Shown here piece by piece: positions 7,237 through 16,260 of a DNA stretch of 32,734 nt. The notes under the pieces were generated by a model, which had not been told where the DNA came from, searched no databases, and was given only the letters and a program-made list of their open reading frames with translations. This DNA comes from DUZB01 sp964407525 (lineage in GTDB: Bacteria > Desulfobacterota > DSM-4660 > Desulfatiglandales > Desulfatiglandaceae): the NCBI GenBank assembly GCA_964407525.1, contig CAYOWC010000021.1, positions 1 to 32,734 of the forward strand, written 5' to 3'. The translations under genes and the position numbers were made by a program. Every line of letters starts with the position of its first letter. Position 1 is the stretch's first letter.

Positions 7237-9144
7237 ATGGGAAAAACGATAGGAATCGATCTCGGAACAACCAATTCTTGTGTTGCAGTGATGGAAGGCG
7301 GCGAAGCTGTGGTAATCACCAATGCGGAAGGGACCAGAACAACGCCTTCTATTGTAGCTTTTACAGATAGCGGTGAAAGGCTCGTGGGTCAGACGGCCAA
7401 AAGGCAGGCTGTTACCAATCCAGAAAATACAGTCTTTGCCGTCAAGAGACTCATCGGAAGGAAATTCACTTCGGAAGAGGTCAGCAGAGACATCAAAGTT
7501 CTGCCGTACAAAATTGGAAAGGCTGCCAATGGAGATGCAGATGTCATCATAAATGGCAAGAACTACAGCCCGGCTGAAATCTCGGCCATGATCCTCACAA
7601 AAATGAAGGAAACCGCTGAAGATTATCTTGGGGAAAAAGTCACGGATGTAGTCATTACCGTACCAGCCTATTTTAATGACAGCCAACGACAGGCAACCAA
7701 GGATGCCGGTCGTATTGCAGGACTCAATGTTGAAAGAATTATTAATGAGCCCACCGCAGCATCCCTCGCATTCGGCGTGGACAAAAAAGGCGACAAGAAA
7801 ATTGCGGTGTTTGACCTGGGAGGAGGAACATTTGATATCTCTATCCTCGAAATAGGAGAAGGGGTATTTGAAGTAAAATCCACCAATGGCGATACCCATC
7901 TCGGAGGGGAAGACTTCGATCTCAGGATTATCGAATACCTCGCGGATGAATTCAAAAAAGACCAGGGAATCGACCTGAGAAATGACAAAATGGCCCTTCA
8001 GAGATTGAAAGAAGGGGCAGAAAAGGCCAAGGTTGAGTTGTCAGGCTCCATGGAAACGGATATTAATCTGCCGTTCATCACCGCGGATGCCAGTGGGCCC
8101 AAACATCTCAATATAAAACTGAACCGCGCCAAGCTGGAGGGGTTGGTAGAAGACCTCATCAACAAGATTACCGGTCCCTGCAATACCGCCTTGAAAGATG
8201 CGGGTCTGAGCGCCAAAGAACTGGACGAAGTTATCCTGGTAGGAGGTATGACCAGGATGCCGAAAGTACAGGAGAAAGTTAAAGAAATCTTCGGAAAAGA
8301 ACCAAATAAGGGGGTCAATCCTGACGAAGTGGTCGCCATCGGAGCGGCTATTCAGGGCGGTGTCCTCAAAGGGGATGTCAAGGATGTACTCCTGCTCGAC
8401 GTAACCCCTCTCTCCCTTGGCATCGAAACCCTTGGAGGAGTCTTCACGAAACTGATAGAAAAAAACACGACCATCCCCACCAAGAAAAGTCAGGTGTTTT
8501 CCACAGCAGCGGACAGCCAGCCCGCGGTGGAAATTAATGTAATGCAGGGTGAGAGGGAGATGGCCGCTAACAACAAGACACTGGGTCGCTTTCAACTGGT
8601 GGGCATTCCTCCCGCTCCAAGAGGCGTTCCTCAGATCGAAGTCACCTTTGACATTGACGCCAATGGGATTGTGAATGTTTCCGCCAAGGATATGGGAACC
8701 GGCAAGGAACAGTCTATCAAAATAACCGCATCCAGCGGTCTCAGCGAAGAAGAGATTCAAAAGCTCGTCAAGGACGCGGAACTTCATGCCGAAGAAGACA
8801 AGAAGAAACGTGAACTGATTGACGCCCGCAACGCAGCGGATGCCCTTGTCTACTCCACGGAAAAATCTGTAAAAGAGGTAGGAGACAAAATCGATGACGA
8901 AACTAAGGAGAACGTCAACAGCGCCATAGAAAAGCTGAAGGCTGCCATTTCCGGGGATGATCTTGATGAAATCAAACGACTGACGGAGGAACTGACGCAG
9001 GCCTCTCATAAACTGGCGGAAATCATGTATGCCAACGCAGCGCAGGATCAGTCGCAGGGAGGTGGCCCGGATACTGGTTCGCCAGATGGTGCTCCAGTAG
9101 ACGATGATGTTGTTGATGCCGACTTCGAGGAAGTCAAGAAGTGA
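7237..9144 (+). CDS. dnaK: Chaperone DnaK (Hsp70)
   Basis: ATP-dependent Hsp70 chaperone, 635 residues, full length. It opens with GIDLGTTNSCVAVMEGG and has the second phosphate motif VFDLGGGTFDISIL, the VGGMTRMP adenosine loop, the linker DVLLLDVTPLSLGIETLGG and the acidic C-terminus DADFEEVKK. Start ATG 7237 has TAGGAGG 9 nt upstream; the in-frame TTG at 7213 lies before this ribosome site. Works with GrpE encoded just upstream; no dnaJ is next to it. The stop overlaps the start of the next gene. Confidence 0.98.
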   Translation: MGKTIGIDLGTTNSCVAVMEGGEAVVITNAEGTRTTPSIVAFTDSGERLVGQTAKRQAVTNPENTVFAVKRLIGRKFTSEEVSRDIKVLPYKIGKAANGDADVIINGKNYSPAEISAMILTKMKETAEDYLGEKVTDVVITVPAYFNDSQRQATKDAGRIAGLNVERIINEPTAASLAFGVDKKGDKKIAVFDLGGGTFDISILEIGEGVFEVKSTNGDTHLGGEDFDLRIIEYLADEFKKDQGIDLRNDKMALQRLKEGAEKAKVELSGSMETDINLPFITADASGPKHLNIKLNRAKLEGLVEDLINKITGPCNTALKDAGLSAKELDEVILVGGMTRMPKVQEKVKEIFGKEPNKGVNPDEVVAIGAAIQGGVLKGDVKDVLLLDVTPLSLGIETLGGVFTKLIEKNTTIPTKKSQVFSTAADSQPAVEINVMQGEREMAANNKTLGRFQLVGIPPAPRGVPQIEVTFDIDANGIVNVSAKDMGTGKEQSIKITASSGLSEEEIQKLVKDAELHAEEDKKKRELIDARNAADALVYSTEKSVKEVGDKIDDETKENVNSAIEKLKAAISGDDLDEIKRLTEELTQASHKLAEIMYANAAQDQSQGGGPDTGSPDGAPVDDDVVDADFEEVKK

Positions 9145-11096
9145 TCAATAGCGTGCTTCCATTCTCAAAGGCTGTCCCCGTTATCATTGTGGGGATAGCC
9201 TTTTTTCTGTCCGGGTGCCATCCAAAACTCCCAAGTCCCAAGCAGGTTGAAACAACAAAGTCAGACCTGTTCGTTACCGCTGAAGACCAGTGGGAAAGGG
9301 GTGAATGGGAAAAAGCTCTCAAAAATTATGAAGCTTTTGCCATGGAAGAACCCGAAAATAGGAACGCGGTCTTTGCACTTCAGAAAATAGCAGAAATTCA
9401 TATGAAGATGAATCAGGAAAAAGAAGCCCTGATCGTTTTCAAAAAAATTGAAAGGCAATACCCGGACTACACCTGGATCGCCCATGTGAAATACCAGATT
9501 GCCAGTCTTCTTTTTACACTGGGAAAATACAGACAGTCCGTTCATAAATTGATGGAATGGATGGGGGAATATCCACAAGACCCCCTTCAGTGCGATGCAA
9601 TAACGCTCCTCGGAGACAATTACGTGGAGCTCAGAGATAAAATTGAAGCCTTTACCTGGTGGTCCGAAGCGAGAAAACAATGTGCAGATCATCCGGATGA
9701 AATGGCTACGCTTGATAGTAAATTAAACCAGCTCATATCGGAAAGTCCGCCACCACTGTTGGAACCCATGGCACGGACAGCCGAAGGAACCCTTTTTGCT
9801 CCCATAATCTACTTCAGGATGGCCACCGTATATAAAGATCAAGGTAGATTGGACCTGGCAAAATCAGCTGCAACGGCATTGATTCAATCCACGACAAACG
9901 AACACTGGATATCTACCGGAAATCAGTTGTTGGCACGCATAGAGGGAGAGACATCGGTCAAACGTTCCGCCATAGGCTGCATTTTGCCATTGAGCGGAGA
10001 ACTTTCCATCTATGGCGAAGAGGTGCTTCATGGGATTGAACTCGCCCTGGGTCTTGAAAAAAATTCAGGGGCAGGTAACGGTCTGGAATTAATAATCAAA
10101 GACACGAGAGGAAAACCTGAGGAAGCCTTGGCAGGGCTTCAAGAGCTGGTCAATGATGAGAAGGTCATCGCAATCATAGGGCCACTTTCAAGCAAAACAG
10201 CTCTGGAAGCTGCCAGGAATGCCCAGAGAATGTATGTCCCTCTGATCACACTGACCCAAAAACAGGAGATTGTGGAAGAGGGTGACATGATCTTTCGAAA
10301 CCTTCTGACACCCCGGCAGGAAGTTGAAGGTCTTCTGTATGAAATCTCGGAAAAGAGGGGCCTGAAGGATTTTGCCATACTGTATCCCGACAATAGTTAT
10401 GGCCACTTCTGTATGAACCTTTTCTGGAACAGAATTGATGAGATAGGTGGATCTGTAACCGCCGTCGAATCGTACGATCCCGCCCATACAGACTTTGCAG
10501 CGTCCATAAAAAAATTGGCTGGTCTTTATTATCCGCGACCAGAATCCGTAACACGAAAGTTGGATGAGATGAGGACTCCTCAGGATGAGGAAACCACCAT
10601 CTACCCCGAAGGCGTACAGCCTGTCATGGACTTCGAGGCCATATTCATCCCTGACAGCTTCGAGCGCATTGCCATGATTGCACCCCAATTGGCCTACTAC
10701 GACATCATTGATATCCCGTTGCTGGGAACAAGACTCTGGCAATCTCCCAGGCTGACCGAACTGGCCAAGGATTATGTGCAGGGCGCAATCTTTACCTCCG
10801 GTTTCTTTGCGGCCCCGGACAAACCACAGGGAATGGCTTTCCTTCAGCAATATGAGGAGACCTTCGGCCGAGAACCGGGCATTCTTGCTGCGAGCGGTTA
10901 CGACACCATGAAACTTCTTAAAAATCTTCTTTCAGATCAGAATGTGAGGACAAGGGTAGACCTTAAAAAAGCACTTTTGAAATGTGAAGGCCTTGACGGA
11001 GCGACCGGTACGATGGCCTTTGACGCTGAAGGGGAATCCCTTAAAAAACCGTTTCTCTTGACCATTTCCGGAAGAAAAACGATCCCGGTTCCGTAA
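9141..11096 (+). CDS. LpoA-like lipoprotein: TPR region plus periplasmic-binding-protein fold
   Basis: Resembles penicillin-binding-protein activators of the LpoA type and ABC-type amino-acid binding proteins. It has a lipoprotein signal with the lipobox FLSGC (Cys26), TPR-like helical repeats at about 45-210 (EKALKNYEAFA, EALIVFKKIE), then a type I periplasmic-binding fold from about 275 (GCILPLSGELSIYGEEVLHGI, IIGPLSSKTALEAA, FAILYPDNSYG, AASGYDTMKLL). The GTG start overlaps the dnaK stop by four bases (GTGA), so translation may be coupled. The stop codon abuts the stop of convergent tatC with no bases between. In E. coli LpoA stimulates PBP1A from the outer membrane; here that role is inference. 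Confidence 0.8.
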   Translation: MINSVLPFSKAVPVIIVGIAFFLSGCHPKLPSPKQVETTKSDLFVTAEDQWERGEWEKALKNYEAFAMEEPENRNAVFALQKIAEIHMKMNQEKEALIVFKKIERQYPDYTWIAHVKYQIASLLFTLGKYRQSVHKLMEWMGEYPQDPLQCDAITLLGDNYVELRDKIEAFTWWSEARKQCADHPDEMATLDSKLNQLISESPPPLLEPMARTAEGTLFAPIIYFRMATVYKDQGRLDLAKSAATALIQSTTNEHWISTGNQLLARIEGETSVKRSAIGCILPLSGELSIYGEEVLHGIELALGLEKNSGAGNGLELIIKDTRGKPEEALAGLQELVNDEKVIAIIGPLSSKTALEAARNAQRMYVPLITLTQKQEIVEEGDMIFRNLLTPRQEVEGLLYEISEKRGLKDFAILYPDNSYGHFCMNLFWNRIDEIGGSVTAVESYDPAHTDFAASIKKLAGLYYPRPESVTRKLDEMRTPQDEETTIYPEGVQPVMDFEAIFIPDSFERIAMIAPQLAYYDIIDIPLLGTRLWQSPRLTELAKDYVQGAIFTSGFFAAPDKPQGMAFLQQYEETFGREPGILAASGYDTMKLLKNLLSDQNVRTRVDLKKALLKCEGLDGATGTMAFDAEGESLKKPFLLTISGRKTIPVP

Positions 11097-11855
11097 TCAC
11101 TCACTATCCGACTCAGATTCTTCTTTCTTCGCCTGTTTCTTCTTCCAAGCAATCATGGAAACCACAATCCCTATTTCATAAAGAATAATGAGCGGTCCGG
11201 CCATCATCGCCTGCGTGATCACATCCGGCGGAGTAAGGATCGCCGCAATAACAAATGTCATGAGAATCGCGTATTTACGATTTTTTCTGAGAAGGGCCGG
11301 CGTAACCATCCCCATTTTTGTCAGGAAAAAAATGACCACGGGAAGTTCGAAAACAATTCCAAAAGCGAACAGAAGTTTCACTGCAAAGCCAAAATACTGC
11401 TTCACCGATGGGAGGGCCTTCACATATTCGCTATTGAAACTGATAAAGAACTCAAACCCGAAAGGAAACACCACAAAATAACCGAAAAGGGCACCCCCAA
11501 CAAAAAGGATGGTTGAAATAACAACAAAAGGTATCACATATTTTTTTTCAGTTTTATAAAGTCCAGGTGCGATAAAAAGCCAGAGCTGATAGAATATATA
11601 GGGTGCAACAAGCAATATCCCGGAAATAAATGCAACCTTGAGATAGGTAAAAAACATCTCCGGAAGAGCGGTAAAGATGAGTTTGTCTCCCTCCGGCAAA
11701 ACCGCCTTCAAAGGAGCAATGAGAATCTGAAACAACCTCTCGGCAAAAATGTAGGAGATGACAAACCCGCCTCCAATAGCAATGGCACAGGCAATCAGTC
11801 TCTTACGCAGTTCTTCAAGATGGCCCATAAACGGTTGTTTATCTTCACTGTCCAT
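11097..11855 (-). CDS. tatC: Sec-independent protein translocase TatC
   Basis: Core receptor of the twin-arginine pathway in the inner membrane. 252 residues, six membrane segments, with the N-terminal FMGHLEELRKRL signature and the following LP and FTALPEMFFTYLKV stretches, ending in a Lys/Glu-rich cytoplasmic tail. Start ATG 11855 has GGAG 9 nt upstream and overlaps the end of tatB by 11 bp; an in-frame start at 11939 would add 28 basic residues that belong to the tatB frame. Last gene of the minus-strand operon with the SPOR and GNAT genes. Confidence 0.96.
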   Translation of the reverse strand: MDSEDKQPFMGHLEELRKRLIACAIAIGGGFVISYIFAERLFQILIAPLKAVLPEGDKLIFTALPEMFFTYLKVAFISGILLVAPYIFYQLWLFIAPGLYKTEKKYVIPFVVISTILFVGGALFGYFVVFPFGFEFFISFNSEYVKALPSVKQYFGFAVKLLFAFGIVFELPVVIFFLTKMGMVTPALLRKNRKYAILMTFVIAAILTPPDVITQAMMAGPLIILYEIGIVVSMIAWKKKQAKKEESESDSE

Positions 11856-12352
11856 CCGTATTTTTCTCCGGCGACTTTTCCTGCTGGTTTTCCAATGTCT
11901 CCTCTTTATCCGGTTTGACATCTTTGTTGAAATCTTCAATCACTTCGTCAAAATCTTTGTATTTTGGCTGCTTTTCCTTTTCNNNNNNNNNNNNNNNNNN
12001 NNNNNNNNNNNNNNNNNNNNNNNNNNNNNNNNNNNNNNNNNNNNNNNNNNNNNNNNNNNNNNNNNNNNNNNNNNNNNNNNNNTTCCTTTTCCTCTTCCTT
12101 TTCCTCTTCAGATCCGGATTGCTCTGCAATATCGGTCTGGTCCATTCCCGTAACCGAGTCCACCAAATCCGCCTTTGTCGCCTTAAAGTCGTCCTCGACA
12201 TCCAGGCTTCCCTTTATTTCCTGGGTTGCTTTTTTGAATTCAGACATCCCTTTGCCAAGAGACTTGGCGAGTTCAGGAAGCTTTTTGGGACCTATTACGA
12301 TCAAGGCAATCACCAGGATAATAATGATTTCAGGCATCCCCATGCCAAACAT
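11845..12352 (-). CDS. tatB: Sec-independent protein translocase TatA/TatB-type, interrupted by a scaffold gap
   Basis: N-terminus MFGMGMPEIIIILVIALIVIG (one membrane helix), followed by the GPKKLPELAKSLGKG amphipathic helix typical of TatA/TatB. Glu at position 8 and the position before tatC favour TatB. The middle is highly charged (EEEKEEEKE) and contains the N gap at 11983-12082. The C-terminus is best taken from the frame ending at 11845 (KYKDFDEVIEDFNKDV ... KNTDGQ), because that part is acidic and coupled to tatC. The 100-N placeholder does not keep frame, so an artificial end at 11948 should be ignored. Confidence 0.85.
11971..12109. repeat. Lys/Glu-coding tandem repeat flanking and spanning the scaffold gap in tatB
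   Basis: Both edges of the N run consist of alternating CTTTTCCT and CTTCCT-type units (minus strand GAGGAAAAGGAA, coding EEKE). The gap (11983-12082) therefore probably marks a collapsed short tandem repeat. The true repeat number and the length of TatB are unknown. Confidence 0.75.
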
Positions 12353-12361
12353 GTCATCCTC

Positions 12362-12859
12362 CTATTCTTTTCCCAAATCAATCATCATCGCTGTTTCATC
12401 ACAATCAGGAAATTTCGGGCATTTGAGGCAATCCGCCCATATTTTATGGGGCAAAATCGATTTTTCAACCTCACTAAACCCTAATTTCATGAAAAACTCG
12501 GGAACATAAGTCAATGTAAAAACTTTCTTCAAGCCCAGAAGTCGCGCCTCTTCAAGGCATTTCTCCACCAATTCCCTGCCAAATCCAGTTTTCTGCCGGC
12601 TTTCAACAACCGCCAAAGACTCAATCTCCGCCAGGTTGTCCCAGCATATACCAAGACCGCAAACACCAAGGAAAGGATCTTGCGGTCCGCCATCCAGAAT
12701 ATAATAGTTTCTTAATTGCTCGTAGAGTTCACTCAGTGACCTCGGCAGCAATAGTTCTTTCCCCGCGTAATTCGTCAAAATTTTATGAATCGATTTCACA
12801 TCGGCCGAAACGGCTTTCCTTATCAGGGGGTATTTTTTTTTATTTTTCGCCGGTCCCAT
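12362..12859 (-). CDS. GNAT N-acetyltransferase of the short N-acetylglutamate synthase type
   Basis: 165 residues resembling the short GNAT-only ArgA-like acetyltransferases. It shows IRKAVSADVKSI, YAGKELLLPRSLSELYEQLR, DNLAEIESLAVVESRQKTGFGRELV (acetyl-CoA loop) and VPEFFMKLGF, with a Cys-containing tail, DCLKCPKFPDCDE. Members are thought to make N-acetylglutamate for arginine synthesis. That fits its place in the same strand and cluster as argS, but substrate is inferred. Start ATG 12859 has GGAG upstream. It is 7 bp from the SPOR gene and 9 bp from tatB, clearly one operon. Confidence 0.8.
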   Translation of the reverse strand: MGPAKNKKKYPLIRKAVSADVKSIHKILTNYAGKELLLPRSLSELYEQLRNYYILDGGPQDPFLGVCGLGICWDNLAEIESLAVVESRQKTGFGRELVEKCLEEARLLGLKKVFTLTYVPEFFMKLGFSEVEKSILPHKIWADCLKCPKFPDCDETAMMIDLGKE

Positions 12860-12866
12860 AGACCCT

Positions 12867-13502
12867 TCACTCTCCTCCTTTCATCACCTTTTTGACGAAT
12901 CCTTTGAGCCCCTCTTTTTCAGCAAGCTGTGCCTTGACAATCTCTGCCTCTTTCTCGCTGCTGAAGAGGCCACACCTGACCCTGTAATAGGCTCTCTTTT
13001 TCACAAAAACTTTATAAGAATAGACCCTGTAGCCACGCGACGTCAACCTGTCCACCATTGCTGACGCCTTTTTTTCGCTGTCAAGAGAAGCAACCTGCAC
13101 AACAAAGCGACCTGCGGAAGCCACTTTCTGGGCGACCTTTTTTTTCTCTGACTTTTTCGGCTCGGTTTTGGGAACCACAGATCGTACTGCGGGTTCCTCT
13201 CCTCCTTTGGAAAGTTCATGATAAAAAACCAGATTGGGATCTTTCGCGGAATCCTTTATCCGTACAACATCAGGAGCATCCCTTGTTATAATCATTTCCT
13301 GTATTCGAGCAATCTGAGTTTTAATCTCACCGAGGGTTTCTACTCCACCGGGCAGGAGACCTTTGCCCGCTAACACACCCAAAGCAAATATCCAGGCCAG
13401 AGAAAACACGAGCCCGATTCCCCAGAAAAAAAGTGACATGAACGAAAGTTCTATATGTACTGTTTTTCGCTTCTTTTCAACTGTTTTCTCTTTTTCAGTC
13501 AT
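12867..13502 (-). CDS. SPOR-domain membrane protein
   Basis: Bitopic inner-membrane protein of 211 residues: a basic cytoplasmic N-terminus, one membrane helix at about 22-45 (SLFFWGIGLVFSLAWIFALG), a Lys-rich linker and a C-terminal SPOR domain (about 132-208: GRFVVQVASLDSEKKA ... YRVRCGLFSSEKEAE). SPOR domains bind denuded peptidoglycan at division sites. Start ATG 13502 is preferred; an in-frame GTG lies directly before it. It heads the tight block SPOR, GNAT, tatB, tatC and follows argS after about 320 bp. Confidence 0.88.
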   Translation of the reverse strand: MTEKEKTVEKKRKTVHIELSFMSLFFWGIGLVFSLAWIFALGVLAGKGLLPGGVETLGEIKTQIARIQEMIITRDAPDVVRIKDSAKDPNLVFYHELSKGGEEPAVRSVVPKTEPKKSEKKKVAQKVASAGRFVVQVASLDSEKKASAMVDRLTSRGYRVYSYKVFVKKRAYYRVRCGLFSSEKEAEIVKAQLAEKEGLKGFVKKVMKGGE

Positions 13503-13819
13503 CACCGAACTTCAATGTATAGATTTGAGAACAAATCGGGATTAGTTCTAACTTCGCCCATTAGAATTTTTCGTCTCTTTGCGGATTAGCGTGAAAAAAC
13601 GGCATTTTTCGCAACCGAGGTGTCAGGTTTCAGGTGTCAGTATTCAACCTCTCTTATTCCAGATTTGCGATTACATACACAGTAAAGGTTTGATATTACA
13701 ATTGTATTTTGGGTAATCTTCAGGGGGCCCCCTTGACACATGACACCTGAAAAAGGTCTATCTGAAAGCAAAATTGAGCATCACGAAAATCCGCGATAAG
13801 CCTTCTATTTTTTACCCTC
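13503..13819. repeat. Intergenic region with TTTCAGGTGTCA inverted repeat (copy 1)
   Basis: No gene seen. The arms are TTTCAGGTGTCA (13628-13639) and TGACACCTGAAA (13741-13752), within longer blocks built of GGTGTCAG units (13618-13640 and 13733-13752). Related blocks occur on the other side of argS, so this looks like a family of intergenic repeats. No poly-T run follows, so a terminator role is not obvious. Confidence 0.6.
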
Positions 13820-15496
13820 TTACATCCTTTCTGGAGCACTTATACCCAGAAGTCCCAATCCATTGGCCAAAACGATTCTGATCCCATCCACCAGGCACAA
13901 TCTCGCCTCTGTCAAAGCTGTATTGCCGGAAACAATCCGAAGCCCAGGGTTCTTGGAGCCCATATTGAAATACTTATGAAAGAAAGCCGCAAGATCCGTC
14001 AGGTAGTAGGTCAAACGATGTGGTTCAAGAGATTTGCTGATCTCGTTGAGTAACGGTGAAAATCCAGCAATAACCCTGATCAACGCCATCTCTTCCTCAA
14101 GGACAAGTAGATCCGAAAGGTCCTCAATTTGAGAGGGAAGGACAATACCTTCACTGGCAGCTTTCCTGAAAATGCTGCAAATTCTAGCATGCGCATACTG
14201 TACATAATAAACAGGGTTATCGCTATCCTTTTTTTTCACAAGATCCATATCAAAATCAAGGGGCGATTCATGGCTTTTCATCAAGAAAACAAATCGGACT
14301 GCATCAACACCCACTTCTTCTATCAGTTCCTGAAGGGTCACAAAATTTCCCGTCCGTTTTGACATCCGGAGTTCTTCTCCGCCCTTCCACAGCTTGACAA
14401 GCTGGATCAGTACCACAGACAACCATTCAGGAGAAACGCCATGGGACGACAGAGCTGCTTTGACCCGGGGGATATATCCATGATGGTCCGCCCCCCAAAT
14501 ATTTATGGCCTTCCAATAGCCTTTCCTAAATTTTTGAAGGTGGTAAGCGATATCTGCGGCAAAATAGGTAAACTGGCCGTCACCCTTCCTGATCACACGG
14601 TCCTTGTCGTCTCCAAACAGTGAGGTTCTTATCCATGTTGCCCCTCCCTCTTCGTAAAGCTGCCCTTTTTCGCGCAGCGACTGCAATGCGCTCCCTAGCA
14701 AACCTGACTCATGAAGCTCCGACTCACTGAACCAGACATCAAAAGAAACCCTGAAACGCTCAAGATCTTCCTCTATTTCCTTGAGCATAATTTCTTTCCC
14801 CTTCTGCGAACAGGTAGAGATTGCATCCTCTTCTGAAAAAAGCCCAAGATTCGTTTCGCCTGTTATGATATCGACAAGATCAGCAATATATTCTCCCCTG
14901 TAGCCATCGTCGGGGAAAGGGTATTCAGGATTTTCCTTCTGTTTGAACCGCGCAAATACGGATTCTCCCAATAGTCTAATCTGCTGTCCAGCGTCATTGA
15001 TGTAAAACTCCCTGACGACCTGATACCCACAGAAAGAAAGAATCCTACAGAGAGTGTCCCCGATCGCCGCGCCCCGACCGTGACCAAGGTGAAGAGGGCC
15101 GGTAGGATTCGCACTGACAAATTCCACAAGAATTTTTTTTCCGTCTCCGATGTCATCCCGACCATAATGTTCCCGGGACTCCACAACAGAAGACAGCACC
15201 CTGCACCACTCCTGGGATCTGATTTTGAAATTTATAAACCCAGGTCCTGCAATCTCCGATGAATCCAGAATTTCTTCCGTATCTTTCAGATTTTCAAGGA
15301 TGGTTCCAGCAATAATTTTCGGACTTTTTCGCTGGCTGGAAGCAAGAATCATGGCAAGATTGGTCGCAAAGTGGCCATGTTCCGGGTTCTTAGGAACTTC
15401 CAGTGTAAAGTCCGACAGGTCCGTTTCCACAAGAATACCATTTTCAAAACAATGTTCCAGTGTAGTCAGGAGTATTTTCCTCAATTTTGTTTTCAT
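13820..15496 (-). CDS. argS: Arginyl-tRNA synthetase
   Basis: Class I aminoacyl-tRNA synthetase charging tRNA-Arg, 558 residues. It has the N-terminal tRNA-binding domain, the HIGH signature as HLGH (136-139, in SANPTGPLHLGHGRG), the KMSKS-like loop RMSKRTGN and a C-terminal DALR anticodon-binding domain ending SAPERM. Start ATG 15496 has GGAGGAAAG upstream; the in-frame start at 15523 precedes that ribosome site. A perfect TATAAT (minus strand, 15560-15555) lies 60 bp upstream, but the -35 region is poor. Confidence 0.97.
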   Translation of the reverse strand: MKTKLRKILLTTLEHCFENGILVETDLSDFTLEVPKNPEHGHFATNLAMILASSQRKSPKIIAGTILENLKDTEEILDSSEIAGPGFINFKIRSQEWCRVLSSVVESREHYGRDDIGDGKKILVEFVSANPTGPLHLGHGRGAAIGDTLCRILSFCGYQVVREFYINDAGQQIRLLGESVFARFKQKENPEYPFPDDGYRGEYIADLVDIITGETNLGLFSEEDAISTCSQKGKEIMLKEIEEDLERFRVSFDVWFSESELHESGLLGSALQSLREKGQLYEEGGATWIRTSLFGDDKDRVIRKGDGQFTYFAADIAYHLQKFRKGYWKAINIWGADHHGYIPRVKAALSSHGVSPEWLSVVLIQLVKLWKGGEELRMSKRTGNFVTLQELIEEVGVDAVRFVFLMKSHESPLDFDMDLVKKKDSDNPVYYVQYAHARICSIFRKAASEGIVLPSQIEDLSDLLVLEEEMALIRVIAGFSPLLNEISKSLEPHRLTYYLTDLAAFFHKYFNMGSKNPGLRIVSGNTALTEARLCLVDGIRIVLANGLGLLGISAPERM

Positions 15497-16007
15497 ATAA
15501 CTTCTTTCCTCCAGCCCTTTCAAGGTGGTTATTGAAATCAGGTAATAGTTAGGAATTATAGATAAAAATCGGATTCAGAGCATTTAGGTTTCAGGTGTCG
15601 GGTGTCAGGTATAAGGTGTTTCAACAAATATTAATGGGCAGAATTGCTTTATTCCTGAAACCTGTCGAAGATCCCGCTCGGCGGGGAACACTGACACCTG
15701 ACACCCCAAACAGCAATAATTAGGTTAATGTCCTAAGCCTTATCTCCAAATCGTCCAGGTTAGGAGTCACCTTGAAAGGGCTGCTTCTTTCCTCTTAAAA
15801 AAAATAGTACTGAAATTTTGCAACATTGGTAACTGATATGCCAGGATATATCAAGCAATATGTTAAACGGATGCATCACCCGGTTGACACGAACACCATG
15901 ATACTATATATACATCTCCATTATGGATTTCCAGCATTTTGCCGGATCTTCCCTGCAATCTAAACCGATCAATTGGCGCAGGCATTGATCATATTGGTGA
16001 TGAAAAC
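15497..16007. repeat. Intergenic region with GGTGTCAG inverted repeat (copy 2)
   Basis: No protein gene is supported between argS and the DUF2065 gene. A repeat block at 15586-15620 (AGGTTTCAGGTGTCG, GGTGTCAGGT) faces 15654-15707 (CCTGAAACCTGTC ... CTGACACCTGACACCCC). The inverted core is GGGTGTCAGGT (15600-15610) and ACCTGACACCC (15696-15706). The repeat units match copy 1 at 13618-13752, so argS is bracketed by two members of one family. Confidence 0.6.
15884..15912 (+). promoter_or_regulatory. Promoter upstream of the DUF2065/queA genes
   Basis: TTGACA (15884-15889) and TATATA (15907-15912) with an optimal 17-bp spacer, about 95 bp before the DUF2065 start. It is one of the best sigma-70-type matches in the window. 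Confidence 0.55.
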
Positions 16008-16193
16008 ATGAAATTACTACTATGCCTGATCGGACTTGTGCTCATAGTCGAAGGACTCCCCTATTTTGCATTCCCGGACAAAATGAAAAAATGGTCGGCT
16101 ACCATGCAGGAAATGCCTGACTCACATTTGAGAATAATGGGATTCGTTGCAATGGCAGTTGGGCTTTTGATTGCCTACATATTCAGGAACTGA
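16008..16193 (+). CDS. DUF2065 (YjeT-like) small inner-membrane protein
   Basis: 61 residues, the usual length of the family. Two membrane segments: MKLLLCLIGLVLIVEGLPYF at the N-terminus and MGFVAMAVGLLIAYIF at the C-terminus, joined by the family's FPDKMKKWSATMQEMP loop. Start ATG 16008 is chosen because it begins the domain exactly and has GGTGA upstream; an in-frame start at 15939 adds 23 unrelated residues. Function unknown. It lies upstream of queA on the same strand. Confidence 0.85.
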   Translation: MKLLLCLIGLVLIVEGLPYFAFPDKMKKWSATMQEMPDSHLRIMGFVAMAVGLLIAYIFRN

Positions 16194-16260
16194 TAAAGTC
16201 CAATAAATACTTTGACTTCATATATCTCATTATGTATTCTTAGAGGTTTAAATTTTAAGG

